This document shows positions 1 through 10,600 of a stretch of DNA of 64,000 nucleotides, piece after piece. Position 1 is the stretch's first letter, and each line of letters opens with the position of its first letter. The translations under genes and the position numbers were made by a program. The notes beneath the pieces were generated by a model. That model had not been told where the DNA came from, did no database searches, and saw only the letters and a list, made by a program, of their open reading frames with translations. This stretch comes from Bryobacterales bacterium (GTDB taxonomy: Bacteria; Acidobacteriota; Terriglobia; Bryobacterales; Bryobacteraceae): assembly GCA_020852175.1 (NCBI GenBank), contig JADZBH010000004.1, forward strand, positions 1 to 64,000. Reading direction: 5' to 3'.

Positions 1-435
1 TGGGAAGAGGCCACACGCAATGTGTTCATGGTTTCGGCTCCGGGCGTGACCAAACCCGGCGGCCGCTGCTCGCGTCCGGTCAGCCTGATCGACGTCTATC
101 CCACGCTCTGCGACCTTGCAGGCCTGCCCCTGCGCGACGAACTGGAAGGCGTCACGTTGCGGCCTCTGCTGAGCAACCCGTCCGCCATTTGGGACCGCCC
201 CGTCGTCACCACGTACTTCCGCGATAATCACGCTGTTCGGAGCGAACGGTGGCGTTACATCCACTATCAGGATGGCGGCGAAGAATTGTACGACGAACAG
301 TACGATCCGCAGGAGTGGACCAACCTGGCATCCAAGCCCGAGTACGCCGCCATCAAGCGCGAACTCGCCCGCTGGCTCCCCAGCGTCAATGCTCCCGAGA
401 GCGCGCACGAACGCGGGGCGAACTTCGAAAACTGA
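1..435 (+). CDS. Sulfatase, C-terminal part (truncated by window start)
   Basis: Open frame from base 1; VSLIDVYPTLCDLAGLP...LEGVTLRPLL and WRYIHYQDGGEELYD are typical sulfatase C-terminal motifs. Confidence 0.85.
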   Translation, partial: WEEATRNVFMVSAPGVTKPGGRCSRPVSLIDVYPTLCDLAGLPLRDELEGVTLRPLLSNPSAIWDRPVVTTYFRDNHAVRSERWRYIHYQDGGEELYDEQYDPQEWTNLASKPEYAAIKRELARWLPSVNAPESAHERGANFEN

Positions 436-442
436 TGCGCCC

Positions 443-2347
443 CTATGCGCCCAAATCGGCCAGCAATTTCTTCAGCGCCGTGGCGCCATAGCCCGCCGCG
501 CGCTTCGGCGCCCTGCCGTCCACCACGTTGATGGACCGCAATGCCGCCTCGGCCGGCTTGGCCTTCCGCCCCATCGCGGCGATTGCGTTCAGCGCCGCCA
601 GCGACACCCAGGCGTTCGTTTTGTCAGCCGGCGCCAGTGCCACCAGTACGTCCAGCGAGCGCCGCGAATCGGCATCGGAGCCATAACGTCCCAACGCTTC
701 GCCCGAGGCGATTCTCACATAGGGGGCCTCGTCGTCGAGTCCCTTGCGCAACACCTCCGCCTGGGCGCGCACCGCCGGTTCGCCGCGCATCAACAGACCC
801 ATCGCACCCCAGTACCGGACCGCGTTGTCCGGATCCGACATCAGCCGGACCAAGCGGTCCTCCACGCCCGGCTGCAAAGATGAGGCCAACTCAGCGGCCG
901 CCACGATCTTCTTCATTGGGTAGCGCTTGTCGTCGTGCCCCATCACATACGGCGCGTCCGCGCCCGCCCGCGCCTGAATCTCGCCTTCGGGCAGGAAGCC
1001 AACGTCGCGTATGCGCATGACCCAGGCTTTTTCGGCCTTGCGCAGTTTCTCCAGCACCGCGCGGTGCCGTGGCGACTCCGCCAGGTTGTTCACCTCGTCG
1101 CGGTCCGTCTCCAGGTCGTACAACTCCTCGGCCGGTTTGGTCTCCCAGAACTTCCGCTGCGCCGCGTTCAACTTGCCTTCGTCGTACATCCTCTTCCACA
1201 CCGCCGTTGTCGGCGTCTCGAACATATAGGCGATGTACTGCCCGTAGATCTTGTGCGGCATGTAGTTGCGGATATACACATAGCGCTGATCGCGCACCGT
1301 CCGCACCATGTCGATGCGTTCGTCCATGCGTCCGCGGAACCCGTAGTTGAATGGCCTCGGGGCCGCTGTGTGCTCGCCCATGAACGGCTGCCCCTGATGA
1401 TACGGTTCCGGCTTGCGGCCCGCCAGGCTTAACAGAGTCGGCGCCAGATCGACGAAGGCCACCAGGCGGTCGGTCACGCCGCCTGCCCGGTATTCGGGCG
1501 GCGCCAGGCGCTGAAACTTCTCCGGGATGTGCACGACGATCGAGACGTTCAATCCCGAGTTGTACGGCCAGCGTTTGCTGCGCGGCATGCCCGAACCGTG
1601 GTCGCCGTAGAAGAACACGATCGTGTCTTCTTCCAGGCCGTCGGTACGCAATTCCTGCAGCACCTTCCCCGCCAGCCCGTCCATGGTCGTGATGTTGTCG
1701 TAATACTGCGCCCAGTCCTTCCGCACCTCCGGCGTATCGGGATGATAGGCGGGCACTCGCGCCTTCGCCGGGTCGTGCTTCCACACGTGGGGCCGTGTGC
1801 GGATCTGGCTCTCGTGCGTGATCGTGAAGTTGAAGATGGCGAAGAACGGTTGTCCGTTGGCGCGGCCGCGCCAGTGCGCCTTCGGGCTCGACTCGTCCCA
1901 CACCTTGCCCGGTTCTTCCAGGTTGTAATCGGTTTTCGAGTTGTTCGTGCAGTAGTAGCCCGACTCGCGCAACAGTTGTGGATACATCTTCTGGCCCGGC
2001 GCCATGCGCGTTTCAGAGCGCATGTTTTCGGCTCCCAGCGACGGAGGGTACATCCCTGAGATGATCGTCGTCCGCGCCGGAGCGCAAACGGGCGCATTGG
2101 ACCACGCGTTCTTGTAATAAAGTCCGCGCTTCATCAGCGCATCGAGATTCGGCGTCACCGAGTATTCGTCGCCGCAGCCGTGCAGGTGCGGTCCCGTGTC
2201 TTCGCAGGTGATCCACAGGATGTTCGGCTTTGGGCCGCCGGCCGCTGACGCTGCCGCCGCGGTGAGTCCGGCCACGAACTGGCGCCGCGTCGCTGGCGCC
2301 CGTGCGCTCTGCCATCGCCGCGCTTCCGTAACCGCGAAGTGTGCCAT
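443..2347 (-). CDS. Exported type I sulfatase with C-terminal HEAT-like repeats
   Basis: NILWITCEDTGPHLHGCGDEYSVTPNLDALMKRG; formylglycine motif CAPARTTIISG; arginine-rich N-terminal signal; C-terminal DNAVRYWGAMGLL / YVRIASGEALGRYG repeats. Confidence 0.9.
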   Translation of the reverse strand: MAHFAVTEARRWQSARAPATRRQFVAGLTAAAASAAGGPKPNILWITCEDTGPHLHGCGDEYSVTPNLDALMKRGLYYKNAWSNAPVCAPARTTIISGMYPPSLGAENMRSETRMAPGQKMYPQLLRESGYYCTNNSKTDYNLEEPGKVWDESSPKAHWRGRANGQPFFAIFNFTITHESQIRTRPHVWKHDPAKARVPAYHPDTPEVRKDWAQYYDNITTMDGLAGKVLQELRTDGLEEDTIVFFYGDHGSGMPRSKRWPYNSGLNVSIVVHIPEKFQRLAPPEYRAGGVTDRLVAFVDLAPTLLSLAGRKPEPYHQGQPFMGEHTAAPRPFNYGFRGRMDERIDMVRTVRDQRYVYIRNYMPHKIYGQYIAYMFETPTTAVWKRMYDEGKLNAAQRKFWETKPAEELYDLETDRDEVNNLAESPRHRAVLEKLRKAEKAWVMRIRDVGFLPEGEIQARAGADAPYVMGHDDKRYPMKKIVAAAELASSLQPGVEDRLVRLMSDPDNAVRYWGAMGLLMRGEPAVRAQAEVLRKGLDDEAPYVRIASGEALGRYGSDADSRRSLDVLVALAPADKTNAWVSLAALNAIAAMGRKAKPAEAALRSINVVDGRAPKRAAGYGATALKKLLADLGA

Positions 2348-2482
2348 GTGGGTATCCTATCCGAACCTCGCATCCCCGCGCAGAGTGATCCGCGGCTGGC
2401 CGGAATCCACCACGGCCTGGTTGAAATGGGCCTGAAACGCATCCTCGATGACCGCGCTCTAACCGGACAGGAGGCAACCACG

Positions 2483-2914
2483 ATGCGTACACAACTTCTT
2501 CTCGCGGCCTTCATCGCAGCCGCGGCCGTCATCCCGGCCGCCGCCCAGGGCCCCTATGGATACCCTCCCGGGCGCGGCGGACGCGGGCCCGGCCCTGGCG
2601 CGTACGGCAATTCCTATGGCCGCTCGCCGGCACGGTTCAACCCCGTCGCCGCCGCGCAACGCGATCTGGTGATGATATTCCGCCGCGCACGCGTCGATGG
2701 CCACGAGGCGAACCACTTCCGGCACGCTCTTCAGGAACTCAACGATTTCCATCGCAATGCCACCCGCGGCCGTTTCGACCAGCGCAGCATGGAACGGGCG
2801 CTTGACAACATGGGCGACCTGGCTCGCGCGGACCAGTTGCATCCGCGTGACCGCCAGATTATCCGGTCTCGCATGGACGATCTGCGGATGTTTCTCCGCG
2901 GCGGCCGCTGGTAG
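2483..2914 (+). CDS. Small secreted hypothetical protein, Gly/Arg-rich N-terminus
   Basis: ATG at 2483 with upstream AGGAGG-like site (acaggaggcaacc); signal peptide MRTQLLLAAFIAAAAVIPAAAQ. Confidence 0.65.
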   Translation: MRTQLLLAAFIAAAAVIPAAAQGPYGYPPGRGGRGPGPGAYGNSYGRSPARFNPVAAAQRDLVMIFRRARVDGHEANHFRHALQELNDFHRNATRGRFDQRSMERALDNMGDLARADQLHPRDRQIIRSRMDDLRMFLRGGRW

Positions 2915-2937
2915 CGTCGCTTTCGCCGCCTGAACGG

Positions 2938-2970
2938 AAAAAACCCCGTTGGGAGATTCCCAACGGGGTT
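2938..2970 (-). terminator. Intrinsic terminator for the radical SAM gene
   Basis: Perfect 13-bp stem AACCCCGTTGGGA-GAT-TCCCAACGGGGTT (2942-2970), followed on the minus strand by a run of T (six A on plus, 2938-2943). Confidence 0.9.
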
Positions 2971-3040
2971 CAGTGGCAGGCAAGGATGTGAGGCTCTGGG
3001 GGCCTGTTCTCCGCCTAATCCATACGCGCGGCGGGGGTGT

Positions 3041-5146
3041 TTAGTCCCCCATCGCGCCGACTTCTTCCTCGGCGGCCTTCTTCTTCGCAGGGGCAGCCAT
3101 CAGGTTTTCGATACCGACGAAGCCCTCGGGCTTCTGCTCCTTCAGGACCACCTCGCGGTACAACTTCGCCATCCTGGCGTTCTCGGCGTCCTGCTGCACT
3201 TTCAGCTTCAGATCGCGGGCGCGGATCTTCTCCTCGCGCGCGTTCTTGGCGATGCCGAGTTCGTCCAGGTCGGTCTGCTTCTTGAAATTGACGTGCTCCT
3301 CGCGGAGCGACAGATCGTGGTTCGTCGACTTCAGCGATACGGTCTTGTTGCCGGCGAAGATCTCGTGACGGCCGTGCTCCTCGTACCACTTGGTGAGCGA
3401 CGCCGTCATGTGCATCTTTTCGATGATGTTGCGCCAGCCAATGCCCGTGTTGTAAGCGCAGAAGCTGATTTCGCCTTCCTGCGTCGCGTAGGGAATGATG
3501 CACTGCTCCGTGCGGCGGAAGTCGTAGTTGAAGAGATCCTGGAACCACATGCCGGCGATAAAGAGGAAGTTCCAGCGGTCGGCGCGGCGCTTTTCGATAT
3601 CCTGCATGCGGGTGGCGCCGTGCACCTGGCCGTAATTGCGGCCCGACGCCCCAAAGCTCTTGTCGAACTTCTTCAACAGGTCCATCAGCTTGAAGTGCGT
3701 CGGCGCCTCGAACGGGTTGTAGTTGCGCATCAGCGACAGCGCCATGCCGAGCATGGACATCTTCTTTCCGCGAGCGGCGTCGTTCACGCGCATCAGGTCG
3801 CGGGAAAGCTGATCGGCGTTCAGGAACGCGGTCACGGCCTTCGCCTCGCGCGTTTCCTTGTCCACCATGATCGCCATGCCCACGCCGCAGTTCGGATGGC
3901 AGCCACAGCTCATCTGGCCGAAATTCTTCTCAGGACCGTGCATGTTGTCGGCCCAGTCGGAGAAGGTGGAGACGAACGACAGCGGGAACCAGTCGCGCCG
4001 GGGCTCGCCGATGCCCGTCTGCCGCTTCACGTCGTACGCCAGGTGCGACAGCGTATAACGCTGCGCCGCCCGCCGTTCCGGCGTGATCGCTTCGTCGCGG
4101 CCCGTGAAGCTCACCGGCTGGAAACTGAGAAATGGAATCTTCTTCGGGTTGTCCAGGGCGAACTGCACCACGTGGCCCACCTGCTCGTTGTTGATGCCAT
4201 TGACGATCGTGATCACCGGAATGATCGTTACTCCCGCTTCGAACAGGTTCTCGATGGCCTGAATCTTCACATCGAACAGATTGCCCACCAGACGGTGCGA
4301 GTTGGCTTCGTTGCCGATGCCGTCGAACTGCAGGTAGGCGTACCGCAAGCCCGCCTCGGCCGCCTGCTGGCTGAAGGTCTTGCTCTTGGCGAATTCAATA
4401 CCGTTGGTCGCCGCCTGCACGCTCGTGTAGCCCACCTTGCGGGCATAACGCACGGCGTCGATGAAGTACGGCGAAAGAGTCGGCTCGCCACCGGAAAACT
4501 GTACCGACATCTGGCGGCGCGGTTTGATCGAGATGGCGTTATCCAGCAGGGTCTTCACGTCATCCCAGGACAACTCGTGCACGAAGCCCACCTGGTTGGC
4601 GTCCATGAAGCATGGATCGCACATCATGTTGCAGCGGTTGGTCAGGTCGATCGTCAGCACAGCTCCGCGCCCATGCGTAATCGTCGAAGAGCCGTGGTTG
4701 TGCAGCTTTTCGTCGTTGTGCGCGCGGATGTCGCGGCCCGGGAACGACTCTTCCAGGTGCTTGAACATGGCCGGATCGATCGACATGATGTCTTCGAAAT
4801 GCCCATGTTTCGGGCAGTCCTTCACCATCATGATCTTGCCGTCGCGCTCAATGATCTGCGCCTTGATTTCGCCCACCTTCTCATTGATGAGAACGGTGTA
4901 GTCCTTCTTCCCGTCAAGAATTTCCTGACGCGCTTCAATCACACAGTTCGGACACAGGGAGTCGGTCGTACGCGGCCAGCCCAGCGGAGGCTTCGTCTTC
5001 TGCCAGCTTTTGAGGAGGGGTTTGTCACTCCACTTCGGAATGATGGAAGCCTTCTGGTTAAACTGGTTCAACGTGTCGTAGATCGACCAGGCGCCATTGG
5101 CGGCCACCGTCAAGACCTTTTCCACGTACTTAATCGGCTTGTGCAT
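3041..5146 (-). CDS. Radical SAM protein, COG1964-like; candidate tetraether / membrane-spanning lipid synthase (Tes-like)
   Basis: CX3CX2C core in LTIDLTNRCNMMCDPCFMDANQVG; SVQFSGGEPTLSPYFIDAVRYARKVGYTSVQAATNGIE; N-terminal CPNC...CPKHGHF pair; CGCHPNCGVGM; C-terminal EQCIIPYATQEGEISFCAYN. Start at 5146 chosen because GGAGAG lies just upstream of MHKPIKY. Confidence 0.8.
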   Translation of the reverse strand: MHKPIKYVEKVLTVAANGAWSIYDTLNQFNQKASIIPKWSDKPLLKSWQKTKPPLGWPRTTDSLCPNCVIEARQEILDGKKDYTVLINEKVGEIKAQIIERDGKIMMVKDCPKHGHFEDIMSIDPAMFKHLEESFPGRDIRAHNDEKLHNHGSSTITHGRGAVLTIDLTNRCNMMCDPCFMDANQVGFVHELSWDDVKTLLDNAISIKPRRQMSVQFSGGEPTLSPYFIDAVRYARKVGYTSVQAATNGIEFAKSKTFSQQAAEAGLRYAYLQFDGIGNEANSHRLVGNLFDVKIQAIENLFEAGVTIIPVITIVNGINNEQVGHVVQFALDNPKKIPFLSFQPVSFTGRDEAITPERRAAQRYTLSHLAYDVKRQTGIGEPRRDWFPLSFVSTFSDWADNMHGPEKNFGQMSCGCHPNCGVGMAIMVDKETREAKAVTAFLNADQLSRDLMRVNDAARGKKMSMLGMALSLMRNYNPFEAPTHFKLMDLLKKFDKSFGASGRNYGQVHGATRMQDIEKRRADRWNFLFIAGMWFQDLFNYDFRRTEQCIIPYATQEGEISFCAYNTGIGWRNIIEKMHMTASLTKWYEEHGRHEIFAGNKTVSLKSTNHDLSLREEHVNFKKQTDLDELGIAKNAREEKIRARDLKLKVQQDAENARMAKLYREVVLKEQKPEGFVGIENLMAAPAKKKAAEEEVGAMGD

Positions 5147-5361
5147 CGTTTCGACTCTCCTCATCCGATAGCGGTCAAAATCAGGCGGGTGGAGTCACCA
5201 GGGAACAGAAACTCCTCGCCGTTACAGTTTCCCAGTGTAGAAAAGCGCAAGGATTGAGACCATCATAAAGTATCCAAGGGTGAGATATCGTCATTCTATG
5301 GCGAAATCCGGGCCTAAACGGAAAGGCCCCATAAAGACCTCTAAGCCCTTTATTCTTCATC

Positions 5362-6420
5362 ATGATGCAACGAGAACTCCTGACCCGGTGGGCGACCGAT
5401 GCCGGTTTCGCCCGTGTGGGCGTCACCCCGGCTCTGCCACTGGAAGAGTTTGCCGCATTTTCTGACTGGAGCCAGCGCGGGTTGGCTGGCCCCATGACCT
5501 ATCTCACGGACCGCCGCGCCGCCGTGCGCGGCAACCCGCGCCACCTGCTGTCCACAGCCCGTTCGCTCCTATGTGTGGCGTATTCCTACACCGGACCGAG
5601 TGCCGCTTCGCCTGATTTCGACGACGCCGGACGCGCCTGGATCTCCTGCTACGCCTGGGGGGATGACTACCATGACATTGTAAAAAAAGGACTTGAACAG
5701 GTTGCTACCCGGATGGCCAACGCCTGGGGAGCCCATGACTGGCGGGCCTGTGTCGATACTGCTCCCCTGCTCGAACGGGGCTACGCCCGGTTGGCGGGGC
5801 TTGGCTGGATTGGCCGTAACCAGTGCCTCATCGACGAGCGCAGCGGCTCCTGGTTTTTCATCGGATTTCTCCTAACCAGCCACGAATTACTTCCCGATTC
5901 GCCACCTCCCGACCGCTGTGGCACATGCCGGCGGTGCATCGATGCCTGCCCCACAGCAGCCCTCGTGCCCAACCCGGCCGCACCCGGAGGTTGGGAACTC
6001 GACGCACGCCTCTGCATCAGTACTCTGACCATCGAAACCCGGGGTTCCATCCCCGAACCGCTCCGGGCAGCCATGGGGCGCCACATCTTTGGCTGCGACA
6101 TATGCCAGGAGGTCTGTCCCTGGAACCGTCGTTTACTCCGTCTGCCAGAGCCTGACCGCGCGCCCGCGCCGCCGCGTGACGGCATAGTCTCTCCGCCCCT
6201 GGACCGTCTGGCCGCGCTCACGCCCCAGGAGTTTCAAGCCCTGTTCAGGGGCACCCCGGTCACCCGGGCGCGATACCATGGCTTTCTACGCAACGTGGCC
6301 GTGGCCATGGGCAACAGCGGCGTGCCATCGTTCCGCAAGTCACTGGAACCATTGGCCCGGCATGAGAACGCGATGGTGGCCGAGCACGCACAATGGGCGT
6401 TGGAACGGTTGGCCGGATGA
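5362..6420 (+). CDS. queG: Epoxyqueuosine reductase QueG
   Basis: CGTCRRCIDACPTAAL and FGCDICQEVCPWNRR ferredoxin motifs, LDARLCISTLTIETRGSIPE; C-terminal HEAT-like segment. Confidence 0.95.
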   Translation: MMQRELLTRWATDAGFARVGVTPALPLEEFAAFSDWSQRGLAGPMTYLTDRRAAVRGNPRHLLSTARSLLCVAYSYTGPSAASPDFDDAGRAWISCYAWGDDYHDIVKKGLEQVATRMANAWGAHDWRACVDTAPLLERGYARLAGLGWIGRNQCLIDERSGSWFFIGFLLTSHELLPDSPPPDRCGTCRRCIDACPTAALVPNPAAPGGWELDARLCISTLTIETRGSIPEPLRAAMGRHIFGCDICQEVCPWNRRLLRLPEPDRAPAPPRDGIVSPPLDRLAALTPQEFQALFRGTPVTRARYHGFLRNVAVAMGNSGVPSFRKSLEPLARHENAMVAEHAQWALERLAG

Positions 6421-7613
6421 ACCGGGTGGCCGTGGCGCTGCTGTGCCTGCTCGCCGGAGTGGCCGCGGAGGCCGCCGATTCGCCCCTGGTGGAGCTCGGT
6501 CTCGACCATTTCTACAATCTCGAGTTCGACCTTGCCGTGTCGAGCTTCGAAAAAGCCATCGCCAGCGAGCCTAAGTCGCCCGATAACTATAACCATCTGG
6601 CCCAATCGATCCTCTTCCGCGAAATGCTGAAGGCCGGAGCGTTGGAGAGCGAGTTAGTGAGCGGTGGCAACGCCTTTCTTCGCCGTGAAAAAATGAACCC
6701 TTCTCCCGAAGACCAGCGGCGCTTCGATGAATGCATCGCGAAGGCCATGCAACTGGCCCAAGCGGACCTTTCCACACACCCGGACAGCATCCACTCACTC
6801 TACGCGCTGGGTATTAGTTATGGTCTACGCGCCAATTACAATTTCTTAGTAAGAAGGGCGTGGATGGACGCACTCCGGGACGCCACGCAAAGCAGTAAGT
6901 ACCATAAGCGGATCACCGAGCTTGACCCTGGCTTCGCCGATGCCCGCCTGGTGCAGGGGACCCATGAATATATTCTCGGAAACCTGCCCTGGCACTACAA
7001 ATTCATGGGCTTTCTCATCGGCTTTCGCGGCGACCGGGAACACGGCATTCGCACACTCGAGGAGGTGGCGGCCAAGGGCAAGCGAACGCGCGACGACGCC
7101 GCCATACTGCTGGCCGTCATCTACCGGCGCGAACGCCGGTTCACGCGCGCCATCGCGCTTCTGGAACGGCTGATCCCCCGCTATCCCCGCAACTATCTCC
7201 TGCGGCTCGAACTCGCCCAGATGTATTCGGACAACGGCGACGGCGCAGCGGCGCTGGCGGCCATCGCCGAGGTGGAGAAGCTGAAACGCGCCGCCACGCC
7301 CGGCTTCGCCACCCTGCCTGTGGAGAAAGTGCTCTACTACCGCGCCACTGTCCAGTTCTGGTATCGGGACTACGCGGCCGCCATCGCCAATTTCGAGCGC
7401 GTGACGGCCAGGGCGGGGGAACTCGACCCGAATACGGGTGTTACCGCCTGGATGCGCCTCGGGCAGGCTCATGACCTGAGCGGCGAACGCGCGAAAGCCC
7501 TGGCCTGCTACCGCCGCGCCATCGAATTCGCGCCCGAATCCGGCGTGGCGAAAGAGTGCCAGGGCTATCTGAAGCGGCCCTTCCGGCGTACGGACGAACC
7601 GCCGCAGGGCTAA
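6417..7613 (+). CDS. Exported TPR-repeat protein
   Basis: Signal peptide MNRVAVALLCLLAGVAAEA; repeated TPR-like helices; ATGA overlap with queG stop. Confidence 0.75.
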   Translation: MNRVAVALLCLLAGVAAEAADSPLVELGLDHFYNLEFDLAVSSFEKAIASEPKSPDNYNHLAQSILFREMLKAGALESELVSGGNAFLRREKMNPSPEDQRRFDECIAKAMQLAQADLSTHPDSIHSLYALGISYGLRANYNFLVRRAWMDALRDATQSSKYHKRITELDPGFADARLVQGTHEYILGNLPWHYKFMGFLIGFRGDREHGIRTLEEVAAKGKRTRDDAAILLAVIYRRERRFTRAIALLERLIPRYPRNYLLRLELAQMYSDNGDGAAALAAIAEVEKLKRAATPGFATLPVEKVLYYRATVQFWYRDYAAAIANFERVTARAGELDPNTGVTAWMRLGQAHDLSGERAKALACYRRAIEFAPESGVAKECQGYLKRPFRRTDEPPQG

Positions 7614-7644
7614 CCTGGGCAACCCGGAGCAAAGCCGCCGCCTT

Positions 7645-10600
7645 TTAGAAGTAAAACTTCAGTCCCAATTGGATCACGCGGGTCGTCAGGCCCTGCACGC
7701 CTGCTCCCACTTTGCCGAAGTTTTGCGACCGCGAACCACGGTCCACCGAGCCGGGTTCGATGTTGTAGTGGTTCGGCAGATTGTAGAACTCCGTGCGGAA
7801 CTCCACGCGGCGCGTTTCGCCAATGCGGAACTGCTTGTTCACCGATAGGTCGATGCTGAATACGCCGGGCAGCCGGATGGCCCCCGTACGCGGGGCGTTC
7901 CCGAAAAAACCCATTTGCGGCGCGGCGAAGGCCCCTGTATTGAACCAGCGCTGGTAGGTGCGCTCGCCGGAGGCGAGGTTGGCTTTCTGGCCGGCCACCA
8001 TGTCGGGGCGGGAACCTACGCCGGTGCCCGTCGTGTCAACGCCGTAGGCGATGTCGGAGGCAAACCCGCTTTGCGCGACGATGATGCTGGACACCTGCCA
8101 GCCGCCGGCCAGCGTCCGCACCATGGGCGGGGCGCCGTTGAACAGCGGCAGGTCGTAGACCAGCGACTGGACGAAGCGCTGCGTCACATCGAAGCCGCAG
8201 AGAGACCGCTCGTTGGCCAGGTCGTAAATGTTCTGGATGCCTCCGATGAACGAGCCGCCGCCGATATCGGCGCCGATATCGCTCGGTCCGGAAATGCATT
8301 TGGACCAGGTGTAGGCCGTGAGCGAGGTGAGTCCCCGCGCCATCCGGCGGTCAGCGCGCACCTGCAGGGAGTGGTAGCTTGAGTTGCCAATCGACTTATC
8401 GCCCTGGATGGCGCGCAGGAACGACTGGTTGGGCCGCCGGGCATTGATCGAAGCCAGCCCTGGCGTCCGCGGGTCCACCACTGCGAAGGGCCGGTTCATT
8501 GACGGCAGCGTCACGCTCAAACGTGTCCCCTTGGACCCAACGTAGCCGGCGTCGAGCAGGAAGCCCGCCACGGTCTGCGTCTGCACGGTGAAGTTCCACT
8601 GCTGAATGTAGGCGTCGCGGTAATAGGGGTCGTTCGAGGGCACGGCGTTGAGCTCAAAGCCCGGCGTGCCGACGCGGCGGAAAGGGTCGTTCAGGAACAC
8701 GTCCGGAGACCCCGCCGGGGCCCCGATGATCGAATAGCTGCTTTTGGCCTGCGACGATTCCGTGTTACCGAACGGCGCGTTCGGGTGAATGTGGTTGTAA
8801 TAGACGCCGTAGCCTGCCCGAACCACTGTCTTCGGCACGAAGCCGGGACGCCAGGCGATGCCCACGCGCGGACCGAAGTTGTTCTTGTCGCCGCGCACCA
8901 TGCGCGGGAACGCCGCCGTGGCCGGCGTCACCAGCCGCGTGACGAACAGGCCGTTCTGTTCGATGTTGGCCATGCGGCCCTGCGAATCGAACAGCGGCTG
9001 CAGGTAGTCGTAGCGCACGCCCAGGTTCAGGGTCACGTTCGGCCGGATCTTCCAGTCGTCCTGCACGAAATAGCTCTGCCACAAGGCTTTCAGGTCCGTG
9101 TTCGTGTGGTCGGGGTTGATGTTGGCCGTCTTCACGTAGCCGAGCATGAAATCGGCCATGGCCGAGCCCGTGTAGGTGCCGTCGAAGGAGAAGTCGCCGC
9201 GCGGGTTGCGGGCCTGCTCGAAGGTGAAACCGCGTTGCACGAAGTCGGCGCCAATCTTGATGAAGTGCTTGCCGCGCTGCATCGAGAGAATGTCGTTGAA
9301 GTTATAGACGGCGTTGGCGCGTACGCGCGGGCCGATCTGGCGCTGAATATTGAAGACGCTGAAGCCGCCCTCCGGGCCGCTGATCGAAACGCTCGGCGGG
9401 CCGTAATCGATGGGCAACTGCGAAGCGAGCGGGATCTTCATCTCGTTGGCGATGTTGAACTCGGGCTTGTTCGTGGTTCCGAAAATCTCGTCCTCGGTCA
9501 TGTCGTTCCAGCCAAACCGGACTTCATTGACGATCGAGGATGAGATCATCCGCGTCCAGGTGCCGGCCAGATTTTGCGTGCGTGCGTTGTTGTCGCGCAC
9601 GTCGTTGCCCCAGTAGGGCGTGCCCTTTTCGATGGTCGAGTTCCACAGATAGCGGAATGAGAGCGCATCCTTGTTCGTAAGCGTGTGGTCAACGCGATAG
9701 GTGTAGTTGTCCTGCGTGGCCACGGCGCTTTGCGGATTATTGATGAAGTTCAGGTTGCCAACGCTTGTGTTGGGCTGCGGCGTGTACTTCAGGAACGTGA
9801 CCGCCTGCTGGCTGATCTGCGAGCGTGGAATCTGGTTGTTCACGATCCCGATGTTGAGGGGATCCCGCAATGTGATCGGCGCCCCGGTGCGGGAGTTGGT
9901 GAGCTTGCTGAAGTCGCCATTCCGCATATCCGAGGGAGGCACCAACCGGTAGCCGGCCGCGGCGCCCGAAGCCAGCCGTCCGCTCTCCCAATTGAAGAAA
10001 AAGAAGGTGCGGTCCTTGCCGTTGTAAAGCTTGGGGATGTAGACCGGCCCGCCGATGTTGGCGCCGAACTGATTCCGGTTCAGCCGGGGCGAGGCGGCAT
10101 TCTTGTTCGCGATCGCGTCATAGGTCTGCGTCAGCGCGTCGTTGCGGTTGAACTCCCACAGCGTGCCGCGCAGGGCATTGCTGCCTCTGCGCGTCAGGAT
10201 GCTCACCTGCCCGCCAGGCGAGGCGCCGTATTCGGCCGAGTAGGTCGACGTCTCCACGCGGAACTCGGAGAGCGAATCCACTGAAAGAGCGAAGGGATAG
10301 CTGAAGGCATCGTAGTCCATGAATTCGACGCCATCGAGGTAGAAGCGGTTGTTCGTATCGCGGGCTCCGTTGGCCGACATGGCCGTTTGACCGAAGCTGC
10401 GCGACGTCTCTCCAATCGACCCGCGCCCGCGCCGGACGGTGATCGAGCCGGGCGTACCCGGATTCACGCCGGGAATCAGTTGCGCCAGTTGAATAAAGTT
10501 GCGGCCGTTCAGGGGCAGATCGACGATCTTCGACGCATCGATCACGCCACCCACGCTCACCGTCTCGGTCTGGAGTGAGGCCGACGACGCCGACACGCTC

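Noticed and set aside
3293-5257. 654-aa plus-strand ORF antisense to the radical SAM gene
   Set aside because: No recognisable domain; His/Arg/Val-rich mirror of the true coding strand.
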